A DNA stretch of 12,506 nt from an uncultured Dialister sp. Its GTDB lineage: Bacteria; Bacillota; Negativicutes; Veillonellales; Dialisteraceae. The stretch covers positions 1-12,506 of the forward strand of contig UQRR01000065.1 in NCBI GenBank assembly GCA_900543455.1, read 5' to 3'. Positions 6,361 through 12,456 of the stretch are shown here, piece by piece (positions within the stretch are counted from its first letter, which is position 1; every line of letters begins with the position of its first letter). Both the position numbers and the translations under genes were made by a program. The notes below the pieces were generated by a model. It did no database searches. It saw nothing but the letters and a program-made list of their open reading frames with translations, and was not told the DNA's origin.

Positions 6361-6744
6361 CTACCGCGTTCCTGCTTTTTCCATAAAAGGCTTTGCTTCC
6401 ACGACGAAGCGGATGTGTTCGGCCTCGCCGATTTCTCCACCTTCGTCATAGGCGAGGCAGTGGAGGGTGATTTTCTTTCCCTTTACGACGGTGACGGTGG
6501 CTTCGGCGCGGACGGTATGTCCGACGAGGGTGGGCTGCTTATGGGCAAGACCGATGAAGCCGCCGACGGTGGTTTCGCCTGCGGCGAGGCCTGCCTTCAC
6601 GGCATCGCAGGCGGCTTCTTCCATGAGAGCTGAGAGGACGGGGGTGGCGAGGACGGGGAGCGAGCCGCTTTTCACGACTTTCGCGGTATCATTTTCTGTG
6701 ACGATCTTTGTGGCAGTGCCTTTCATTCCGACGGTGATAGACAT
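6361..6744 (-). CDS. FlK-like hotdog-fold thioesterase
   Basis: The protein has 127 residues and a single hotdog domain. It resembles the fluoroacetyl-CoA thioesterase FlK family. From memory, the FlK catalytic residues are Thr42, Glu50 and His76; here Thr34, Glu42 and His68 lie at a constant offset of eight, in TPVLSALMEEAA and GLAHKQPTLVG. The true substrate is unknown: proteins of this family are common in anaerobes that do not meet fluoroacetate, so hydrolysis of a small acyl-CoA is the safe statement. The start at 6744 follows AAGGAGA; the upstream in-frame ATG at 6765 lies before this RBS. It is divergent from mltG. Its promoter is not clear; a weak TAAAAT -10 lies on the minus strand near 6803. 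Confidence 0.85.
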   Translation of the reverse strand: MSITVGMKGTATKIVTENDTAKVVKSGSLPVLATPVLSALMEEAACDAVKAGLAAGETTVGGFIGLAHKQPTLVGHTVRAEATVTVVKGKKITLHCLAYDEGGEIGEAEHIRFVVEAKPFMEKAGTR

Positions 6745-6833
6745 GGGAGTTCTCCTTTTTATCATAGATACGCATTGGACTGTTATGATTGTTAGCTACT
6801 TCATTTTACCACGGACTTTTATATATTTACATA

Positions 6834-6842
6834 TGATATAAT
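6834..6842 (+). promoter_or_regulatory. Extended -10 promoter of the mltG cluster
   Basis: TGATATAAT is a perfect extended -10 (TGn before TATAAT at 6837-6842). No strong -35 is seen, which is usual for extended -10 promoters. It lies in the AT-rich gap between the divergent thioesterase and mltG genes, about 47 nt before the GTG start. Confidence 0.6.
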
Positions 6843-6888
6843 GGGGAGAGTAAAAAATAGAGACATCTGTCTCGGATAGGGGTGCTGT

Positions 6889-7935
6889 GTGGAAGACAAC
6901 GACACAGAGATTTCTCAAAAAGAAGCGAAGAAGAAAGGCGTGCGCATCGCGCTCGGTATGACGGCGCTGGGGCTATCCATCGCCCTCTTGGGCGGCTGGT
7001 ATTTCTATGCGGCAGACCACGGGGCGCGCAGCGGGAAGACGCATGTCAGGATCGAAAAGAATGCGACGGGAGGAGACATTGCATCCCTTCTGGAAAAGCA
7101 GGGCGTCATACGAAGTGCGGTGCGCTTCCGTCTCTATGCCCGCCTTCTGGGAGAAGGAAATCAGCTGCAAAGCGGGAACTATGCGCTCGAAAAGGGGCTG
7201 ACGATCAGGGAAGTCATCGATGCCTTAAAGCATGGGAAGACGGAGGCCGCGCAGGTCACGGTGCCGGAAGGTTCCACCGTGCATCAGATCGCTCAGTTGC
7301 TCGCGCAGGCGAGCATCGAAGGGGCAGCGGACTTTGAAGTGGAAGCGGCGACCTACGGCCCCTTGAAATACCAGTACGGCCCCGTCGCGGTACCGATCAA
7401 GGCAGAAGGATTTCTCTTTGCGGATACATACAGCATTCCCAAGGAGTACACGGCGCGTCAGATCTTAGATCTCATGTATCGTCATACCGATGACATGCTG
7501 ACGCCGGACATCCGAAAGAGGGCGGAGGCGAAGCACATGACACTGCATGATCTTTTCACGATCGCCTCGATGGTAGAGCGCGAGGCGCGTTTCCCGGAGG
7601 ATCAGGTGCCGATCGCCTCCGTCATGCTGAAGCGCCTTTCCATCGGCATGCCGCTCCAGATCGATGCGACGATCCAGTATGCCTTGGGCGAGCAGAAGGC
7701 GGAGCTGACCATCGCGGATACGCGCATCGACTCGCCGTACAATACGTATACGCACCCCGGCCTTCCGCCCGGACCGATCGGCAGCCCGGGACTTCCTGCC
7801 ATAGAGGCGGTGCTGGCTGCCGAGCCGGGTGACTACCTCTACTACGTCGCGCAGGCTGACGGGCATCATGTATTTACGAGATCCTACGAAGAGCACCAGC
7901 AGGAGACGGAGAATATTTATGGATCCAGTTCTTGA
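6889..7935 (+). CDS. mltG: Endolytic murein transglycosylase MltG
   Basis: The protein has 348 residues. A short basic cytoplasmic tail is followed by one membrane segment (about 19-41), a LysM-like part (about 50-120) and the catalytic YceG domain. The catalytic glutamate is E230 in IASMVEREAR; LQIDATIQYAL and SPYNTYTHPGLPPGPIGSPG are further family motifs. The enzyme cuts nascent glycan strands at the outer face of the inner membrane and helps set strand length. It starts with GTG at 6889 behind an AGGGG RBS (6878-6882). The next in-frame Met would cut into the membrane segment. It overlaps trmR by 17 bp, so the two are translationally coupled. Confidence 0.95.
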   Translation: MEDNDTEISQKEAKKKGVRIALGMTALGLSIALLGGWYFYAADHGARSGKTHVRIEKNATGGDIASLLEKQGVIRSAVRFRLYARLLGEGNQLQSGNYALEKGLTIREVIDALKHGKTEAAQVTVPEGSTVHQIAQLLAQASIEGAADFEVEAATYGPLKYQYGPVAVPIKAEGFLFADTYSIPKEYTARQILDLMYRHTDDMLTPDIRKRAEAKHMTLHDLFTIASMVEREARFPEDQVPIASVMLKRLSIGMPLQIDATIQYALGEQKAELTIADTRIDSPYNTYTHPGLPPGPIGSPGLPAIEAVLAAEPGDYLYYVAQADGHHVFTRSYEEHQQETENIYGSSS

Positions 7936-8521
7936 AGCACTGAAAAAAGAGTTAGAAATCGAAGCCGGCCGTGACCATGTCCCCATCATCCGAGGGCCGG
8001 AGCGCGCACTTCTCCTTTCGGCGGCCGAGAAGGCTTCGCCGAAGCGCATCCTCGAGGTTGGTACCGCCATCGGCTACTCTTCGCTGCTTTTGGCAGAGCG
8101 TTTCCCGCTCGCAGAGATCGATACGCTCGAGATCGATCCTGCGCGCCATGCCCGCGCGGAGGAGGTCATGCGACGGGCCGGCTTCTCGCATCGCGTCCAC
8201 TGCCATCTGGGCGATGCGGCAGAGCTTTTGGAAACGCTCGAAGGGCCCTATGATTTCCTGTACCTGGATGGTCCGAAAGGACAGTACCTCCGGCAGCTGA
8301 AGGCCATCGAGCCCAAGCTCTCGCCGCATGCGGTGATCGCGGCGGATAACGTGCTTTTCCGCGGCATGGTAGAAAGTGATGCACCCGTGCCGCATCGGTA
8401 TCGGACGCTGGTCATGCGCCTGAGAGAATATATAGAGTATGTGAGAACGCACTACGCTACGGTCATTTATAAGGATGGAGATGGACTGGCAGTCAGCTAT
8501 CAATTAGAAATGAGAAATTAG
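7919..8521 (+). CDS. trmR: tRNA 5-hydroxyuridine methyltransferase TrmR (YrrM-like O-methyltransferase)
   Basis: This 200-residue class I methyltransferase has the SAM-binding motif E46-VGTAIGYS, the acidic LEIDP at the end of strand 2 (70-74) and YLDGPKGQY with D117/K120. D143-N144 in AADNVL fits the metal site of O-methyltransferase family 3. In Bacillus the same gene next to mltG (yrrM) methylates 5-hydroxyuridine at tRNA position 34 to 5-methoxyuridine. Assignment here rests on domain plus gene order. The start at 7919, inside the end of mltG, has GGAGA 6 nt upstream; an in-frame start at 7829 lies deep inside mltG. The last six residues (QLEMRN) and stop are made of ATTAGAA/ATGAGAA heptamer repeat. 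Confidence 0.85.
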   Translation: MDPVLEALKKELEIEAGRDHVPIIRGPERALLLSAAEKASPKRILEVGTAIGYSSLLLAERFPLAEIDTLEIDPARHARAEEVMRRAGFSHRVHCHLGDAAELLETLEGPYDFLYLDGPKGQYLRQLKAIEPKLSPHAVIAADNVLFRGMVESDAPVPHRYRTLVMRLREYIEYVRTHYATVIYKDGDGLAVSYQLEMRN

Positions 8522-8565
8522 AAATGAGAAATGGTGGCAGCGCCACACAATTCATAAAGTGGCGC
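8502..8565 (+). repeat. Left arm of the four-helix-bundle gene cassette
   Basis: It consists of heptamers ATTAGAA/ATGAGAA (two 14-bp units at 8502-8529), GGTGG, and a perfect 7-bp hairpin GCGCCAC/GTGGCGC (arms 8540-8546 and 8559-8565). This is the middle part of the interspersed modules with an altered stem. It begins inside the last codons of trmR. A mirror-image arm follows the four-helix-bundle gene. Confidence 0.78.
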
Positions 8566-8586
8566 AAATAGAAATGGAGGGGTGTC

Positions 8587-8955
8587 ATGGCGCGGGAGAA
8601 TGTTATTCTTTCGAAAAGCAAGTGCTTTGCGGTTTGCATCATTCAATTGGTACAATATTTGCGTCAGAACCGAAGGCCCTATTTTATTATTGATCAAATC
8701 GGGCGATCCGGTACCAGCATCGGCGCTAATGTGACAGAAGCGCAGCATGCGATAAGCGAAAAAGAATTCTTGCAGAAAATGTACATCGCTTATAAGGAGT
8801 GCAGCGAGACATTATATTGGCTTGATCTCTTACATGCATCGCGGTACATTGAAGTGGAGATGTATTACAGTCTTTCCGAGAAGTGTAGGGAACTTGAGAA
8901 ATTATTGACGATGATCACCAAAACAACCGCTTCGCATCTCAATAAAAAAATATAA
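8587..8955 (+). CDS. Four-helix-bundle protein, 23S rRNA intervening-sequence type
   Basis: The protein has 122 residues and is predicted almost entirely helical. The IGRSGTSIGANVTEAQ core (about 38-53) followed by KEFLQKMYIAYKECSETLYWL is characteristic of the four-helix-bundle proteins first found in intervening sequences of 23S rRNA genes and related to the Avd accessory protein of diversity-generating retroelements. Their function is unknown; nucleic-acid binding is suspected. No rRNA sequence and no reverse transcriptase are present in the window. The start has GGAGGGG 4 nt upstream. The gene is visibly AT-richer than its neighbours and lies between inward-facing repeat arms, interrupting the mltG-trmR-trhP order known from other Firmicutes. 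Recent insertion is the likely explanation. Confidence 0.85.
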   Translation: MARENVILSKSKCFAVCIIQLVQYLRQNRRPYFIIDQIGRSGTSIGANVTEAQHAISEKEFLQKMYIAYKECSETLYWLDLLHASRYIEVEMYYSLSEKCRELEKLLTMITKTTASHLNKKI

Positions 8956-8956
8956 A

Positions 8957-9027
8957 ATTCGCGGCGCTTCCATATTATGATGCGCCGCTCCTTCATTTCT
9001 CATTTCGCATTTCTAATTTCTCATTAT
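8957..9027 (-). repeat. Right arm of the four-helix-bundle gene cassette
   Basis: On the minus strand it reads ATGAGAA, ATTAGAA, ATGCGAA, ATGAGAA, ATGAAGG (heptamers), then a GCGGCGC/GCGCCGC hairpin with a 14-nt loop (arms 8961-8967 and 8982-8988). It is thus an inverted counterpart of the arm at 8502-8565, and it begins one base after the stop codon of the enclosed gene. The hairpin may also weaken read-through. Confidence 0.8.
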
Positions 9028-9043
9028 GAGGCAGTTGGATTTA

Positions 9044-9088
9044 GGGAAACGCTGATTAAATCTGACAACGATTTAATCAGTGTTTCTC
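9044..9088 (+). mobile_element. Internally deleted 45-bp copy (copy 4) of the 161-bp element
   Basis: It contains only the two ends: GGGAAACGCTGATTAAATC (matching the right end, reversed) joined to TCTGACAACGATTTAATCAG and GTGTTTC (matching the left end, reversed). It is therefore a minus-orientation copy that lost its middle of about 116 bp, leaving a near-perfect hairpin. Flanks are TA (9042-9043) and TG (9089-9090). It ends 17 nt before the trhP start codon. Confidence 0.82.
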
Positions 9089-9105
9089 TGGAAGAAAGGA
9101 TACGA

Positions 9106-10332
9106 ATGAAAAAAATAGAACTTCTCGCTCCGGCCGGTACGATGGAAAAAATGAAAATGGCGCTTCTCTACGGAGCGGACGCGGTCTATCTCGCGGGGAA
9201 GGTTTTCGGCCTTCGTGCTTATGGCGGCAATTTCACGAAAGAAGAAATGAAAGAAGCCGTCCGATATGCGCACGGGATGGGGAAGAAGGTCTATGTGACC
9301 GTGAATATCATCCCACGCAATGAAGACTTGGAGGGGCTGGATGACTATCTGCGGTATCTGGAGGAGATCCACGTGGATGCGGCGCTGATCTCCGATCTCG
9401 GGGTCTTTTCACTGGCCCGCGAAGTGGCGCCGACTCTTCCGATCCATGTATCCACGCAGGCGAGCGCAGCGAACTGGCGGACGGTCAAGGTCTGGAAGGA
9501 GATGGGGGCAGAGCGTGTGGTGCTTGCCCGTGAAGTATCCGTGAAGGAAATGGCGGACATTCGCAAAAAGGTGGATATCGAGCTGGAGGTCTTCGGCCAT
9601 GGCGCGATGTGCATTTCCTGGTCCGGTCGCTGCTTGCTTTCGAATTTCTTCACGCATGGCAAGCGCCAGTCGAACCGCGGCGAATGTATCCAGGCCTGCC
9701 GCTTCAAGTATTCGGTCATGGAAGAGTCCCGTCCCGGTCAGTACTGGCCCATCGAGGAGGATGATCACGGGACATACATTTTCAACAGCAAAGACCTCTG
9801 CATGATCGATCACATCCCCGAGCTCATCGAGGGCGGCGCTTCTTCCCTCAAGATCGAGGGGCGCATGAAGAGCGTGTACTATGTGGCTGCGGTCGTCGCT
9901 GCCTACCGCAAGGCGATCGATACCTACTACGCAGAGCGCGGAGCTTACCGCGTGCGGGAGGAGTGGCGCGAGGAGCTGGAAAAAGTATCGCACCGTCCCT
10001 ACACCACGGCGTTCGCTTTTCAGGAGGCGGATCATACCGCGCAGGAGTATGTCAAGTCACAGCCGGAGCAGCCGTATGACTTCGTCGGCCTCATCCTGCC
10101 ATCGGAAGAGGGGGCGACCCGGGTGCAGCAGAGAAATCATTTCAAGGTGGGCGAGACTTTGGAGTACCTGACGCCGAAAGGGGATGTCGGTCTCTTCACG
10201 GTCGGACCGCTCACCAATGGAGAGGGAGAGGCAGTCGATCGTGCGCCGCATCCGCTCGAAGTCCTCACCATGCAGGCGGAGATGGAGCTCCCTGCCTATA
10301 CCATTTTAAGGAGACGTGCGAAACATGGATGA
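9106..10332 (+). CDS. trhP: U32 family protein, probable tRNA wobble-uridine hydroxylase TrhP
   Basis: The protein has 408 residues. The U32 signature is complete: E161-VF-GHGAM-C169-ISWSG-R-C176-LLS. With C194 and C198 (GECIQAC) there are four cysteines suited to an Fe-S cluster. U32 proteins were long called peptidases, but YegQ/TrhP and Bacillus YrrN/YrrO make 5-hydroxyuridine at tRNA position 34, using prephenate as a cofactor source. The size fits YrrO/YegQ, and the neighbour trmR would use its product. Only one U32 gene is in the window, against two in Bacillus. The start at 9106 has AAAGGA 5 nt upstream and begins the conserved KKIELLAPAGT; an upstream in-frame start at 8977 is rejected because it translates repeat DNA and the 45-bp element. 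It overlaps the next gene by 8 bp. Confidence 0.88.
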   Translation: MKKIELLAPAGTMEKMKMALLYGADAVYLAGKVFGLRAYGGNFTKEEMKEAVRYAHGMGKKVYVTVNIIPRNEDLEGLDDYLRYLEEIHVDAALISDLGVFSLAREVAPTLPIHVSTQASAANWRTVKVWKEMGAERVVLAREVSVKEMADIRKKVDIELEVFGHGAMCISWSGRCLLSNFFTHGKRQSNRGECIQACRFKYSVMEESRPGQYWPIEEDDHGTYIFNSKDLCMIDHIPELIEGGASSLKIEGRMKSVYYVAAVVAAYRKAIDTYYAERGAYRVREEWREELEKVSHRPYTTAFAFQEADHTAQEYVKSQPEQPYDFVGLILPSEEGATRVQQRNHFKVGETLEYLTPKGDVGLFTVGPLTNGEGEAVDRAPHPLEVLTMQAEMELPAYTILRRRAKHG

Positions 10333-10558
10333 TACCAGAGTGTATATAGAGATCCCGCCGGAAGCGGTGAATTATATCAACCGCATCATCGAGGGCTACG
10401 AGTACCTGGGCATTTTGACGACGCTTGATCCGAAGCGCGCCACCTGCCAGATCAATTCGACCGCTGACACGAGAGACATCGTCATCGATGTCCTGACGCA
10501 TCTCACGGATGTGGATGTGAAGATCTTAGGGAGCAGGGAAGAAGCCGTGAAAAAGTAA
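10325..10558 (+). CDS. Small DUF4911-like protein
   Basis: The 77-residue soluble protein has an alternating pattern (VYIEIPPEAVNYINRIIEGY, LGILTTLD, CQINST, DIVIDVLTHL) that fits a small ferredoxin-like alpha/beta fold. It resembles DUF4911 proteins found in Firmicutes, often beside U32 genes; this family name is recalled, not searched. The ATG at 10325 lies 10 nt after AAGGAGA (10308-10314). A GTG at 10316 is too close to that RBS. The 8-bp overlap with trhP implies coupled translation and suggests a role connected with the U32 enzyme, which is inference. Function is unknown. A heptamer array begins 5 nt after its stop. Confidence 0.75.
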   Translation: MDDTRVYIEIPPEAVNYINRIIEGYEYLGILTTLDPKRATCQINSTADTRDIVIDVLTHLTDVDVKILGSREEAVKK

Positions 10559-10562
10559 AATG

Positions 10563-10621
10563 AGTGACTGGTGACTAGGGATTAGGGATTGGGAGCCTCG
10601 AGTGACTAGTGGCTGGGGATT
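10563..10621. repeat. Heptamer array after the DUF4911-like gene
   Basis: AGTGACT, GGTGACT, AGGGATT, AGGGATT, a 10-bp interruption (GGGAGCCTCG), then AGTGACT, AGTGGCT and GGGGATT. These are the reverse complements of the AGTCACT/AATCCCT units seen elsewhere. Confidence 0.88.
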
Positions 10622-10628
10622 AAAAGCA

Positions 10629-10830
10629 AACGGTGATTGAAATAGCGCAATTAGCGAGCTGACCGTTCTGCAAGGAAGAGCGAGGGCTACGCTCGAGATG
10701 ACGACGGCGCGAAGCGCTATCAAAATTTTGCGGCGCTTCCCTATTTTTATGCGCCGCACCACCCCCGTTGAACCCTCTGAACCTCTTTCGCGCGCAATCA
10801 AAGGGCGGCACGCCCCGTGGGCTAACCCCA
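10629..10830 (-). repeat. Interspersed hairpin/heptamer module D (reverse orientation)
   Basis: On the minus strand: GGGGCGTGCCGCCC, TTTGATTGCGCGCGAAAG, a TTCAACGGG-type stretch in place of the ATTAGAA heptamers, GGTGGTGCGGCGC, and a hairpin with a 14-nt loop (arms 10730-10736 and 10751-10757). About 90 bp follow with other small inverted repeats (AACGGT/ACCGTT at 10629-10634 and 10662-10667; GAG/CTC around GGGCTACG near 10681). The AGTGACT array at 10563-10621 completes the module. No gene is visible between 10559 and the pncB promoter. Confidence 0.72.
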
Positions 10831-10843
10831 AACCCTGTTTCCC

Positions 10844-10871
10844 TTGACACTTTCCAAATAGGTGCTATACT
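10844..10871 (+). promoter_or_regulatory. Sigma70-type promoter of pncB
   Basis: A perfect TTGACA (10844-10849) and TATACT (10866-10871) are separated by 16 nt. Transcription would start near 10878, giving a leader of about 104 nt before the ATG. Confidence 0.8.
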
Positions 10872-10880
10872 TGACTGCTA

Positions 10881-10926
10881 AAGACGTATTGTCTTGACAA
10901 TGAAGAGAGGCTTACCGTCCTCTCTT
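10881..10926 (+). promoter_or_regulatory. Possible operator and leader hairpins upstream of pncB
   Basis: TTGTCTTGACAA (10889-10900) is a two-sided repeat (TTGTC/GACAA) just after the predicted transcription start, a normal repressor position. AAGAC/GTCTT (10881-10885 and 10891-10895) overlaps it. An 8-bp hairpin AAGAGAGG/CCTCTCTT (10903-10910 and 10919-10926) followed by TTCT could be a weak attenuator. NAD salvage genes of Firmicutes are often repressed by NiaR, but I cannot confirm that this site matches its consensus. Confidence 0.42.
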
Positions 10927-10981
10927 TTCTGGTTTCGTAATGATTTCGATGACCCACTTTCACGTAAAGGAGATACGAATA

Positions 10982-12424
10982 ATGGCTGCCAATGGACTGA
11001 TTACAGACTTATACCAGCTGACTATGGCGAATGCGCTCTTCAAGAAGGGCATGCATGAACGCCGCGTGGTCTTTGACCGTTTCTATCGAAAGAATCCTTT
11101 CAATGGCGGTTATACCGTGGTCGCGGGGCTCGCGCACCTGCAGGAATTTGCCAAAAATTTCCGCTTTGATGCCGAGGACATCGCCTACCTCAAGAGCCTC
11201 GGGATCTTCTATCCGGAATTTTTGGACTACCTGGCTGATTTCCACTTCACGGGAGATATCTATGCCATGCCGGAAGGCACGGTCGCATTCCCGGGCGAGC
11301 TCCTGCTGCGTTTCCATGGCACCACGACAGAGGCGATGCTGATGGAGACAGGGCTCTCGATGATCATGAACCACGAAAGCCTCATCGCGACGAAGACGCG
11401 CCGCGTGCGGACTGTCGCCGGCAAGGATGCGCTGATGGAATTCGGTCTGCGCCGCGCGCAGGGTCACTCTGCCGGACTGTGGGGCGCGAGAGCGGCTATG
11501 ATCGGCGGATTTAACGGTACTTCGGATGTCGAAGCAGGCAAGCTCTTCGGCATCCCGGTCCTCGGCACCATGGCGCACAGCTGGATTATGAGCTTTGACA
11601 CCGAGCTGGAAGCCTTCGAAGAATATGTCAAGCAGTATCATAACAATCTCATTCTGCTGGCAGACACCTACAATGTGCTGGAAATGGGCGTGCCGGATGC
11701 GATTCAGATTTTCAAAGAGCTGAAAGCCAAAGGCGAGCTGCCGAAGGTCTATGGCATCCGCATCGACAGCGGTGACCTCGGCTACCTTTCCAAGGAAGCC
11801 AAGCGCATGTTTACGGAAGCTGGATTCCCGGATGCCATCATCTCCGGATCGAATGATCTGGACGAATACCTCATCCAGTCTCTGAAGGAGCAGGGCTGCA
11901 CCGTCACCAGCTGGGGCGTCGGCACGAAGATCATCACTGCCGACGGCTCTCCGTCTCTGGGCGGCGTCTTCAAGATGAGCGCCAGAGAAAAGGACGGCAC
12001 CTTCGAGCCGGTGATGAAGATTTCCAATGATGTCGCTAAAATGACGAACCCGGGCATCAAGGAAGTGCGTCGTTTCTACAAGAAATCGAATGGCAAGATG
12101 ATCACCGACCTCGTCTGCCTCACCAGCGAACCCATGCCAGACGGCGGCGATTACACGCTCGTCACCGAGTCGGCCAAGTGGCGCCGCAAGGAGCTGAAAG
12201 CCGGCACGTACACCTGCGTGGAAATGTTAAAGCCCGTCATGCAGAAGGGGGAAGCCGTCAAGCTCCCGACGCTTCCGGAAACCATCGCATATGCGAATGA
12301 GCAGATGGAGACCCTTTGGCCGGAATATACCCGTCTTCTGAATCCAAATATCATGGAAGTGAATCTCTCTGATGCTCTGCAGCAGCTGAAGAGTGAAATC
12401 ATTGAGAAGGATCTCAAGAAATAA
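10982..12424 (+). CDS. pncB: Nicotinate phosphoribosyltransferase
   Basis: The 480-residue cytoplasmic enzyme joins nicotinate and PRPP to nicotinate mononucleotide, the first step of NAD salvage (Preiss-Handler pathway). Family features include LITDLYQLTMANALF at the N-terminus, FNGGYTVVAGL, EGTVAFPGELLLRF, RRAQGHSAGLWGARAA, the conserved histidine H199 in GTMAHSW, and the phosphate-binding RIDSGDLGYLS (260-270) with ISGSNDLDE. The length fits Firmicutes PncB. AAAGGAG (10966-10972) lies 9 nt before the ATG at 10982; an in-frame ATG at 10940 lacks an RBS. It is a single-gene unit with its own promoter, leader and terminator. Confidence 0.95.
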   Translation: MAANGLITDLYQLTMANALFKKGMHERRVVFDRFYRKNPFNGGYTVVAGLAHLQEFAKNFRFDAEDIAYLKSLGIFYPEFLDYLADFHFTGDIYAMPEGTVAFPGELLLRFHGTTTEAMLMETGLSMIMNHESLIATKTRRVRTVAGKDALMEFGLRRAQGHSAGLWGARAAMIGGFNGTSDVEAGKLFGIPVLGTMAHSWIMSFDTELEAFEEYVKQYHNNLILLADTYNVLEMGVPDAIQIFKELKAKGELPKVYGIRIDSGDLGYLSKEAKRMFTEAGFPDAIISGSNDLDEYLIQSLKEQGCTVTSWGVGTKIITADGSPSLGGVFKMSAREKDGTFEPVMKISNDVAKMTNPGIKEVRRFYKKSNGKMITDLVCLTSEPMPDGGDYTLVTESAKWRRKELKAGTYTCVEMLKPVMQKGEAVKLPTLPETIAYANEQMETLWPEYTRLLNPNIMEVNLSDALQQLKSEIIEKDLKK

Positions 12425-12456
12425 GAAAGAGGGGCTGTGAAATAATAGCTCCATGA

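Noticed and set aside
8587..8955. Part of a 23S rRNA intervening sequence or a diversity-generating retroelement
   Set aside because: No rRNA sequence flanks it, and no reverse transcriptase or template/variable repeat pair is in the window; only the protein family is shared.
8977..9105. 43-codon N-terminal extension of the U32 gene
   Set aside because: It would translate the cassette arm and the 45-bp element, lacks an RBS, and precedes the conserved family start KKIELLAPAG.
11009..11641. 210-codon minus-strand ORF
   Set aside because: It is antisense to pncB with no family features; long antisense frames are expected in GC-rich coding DNA.
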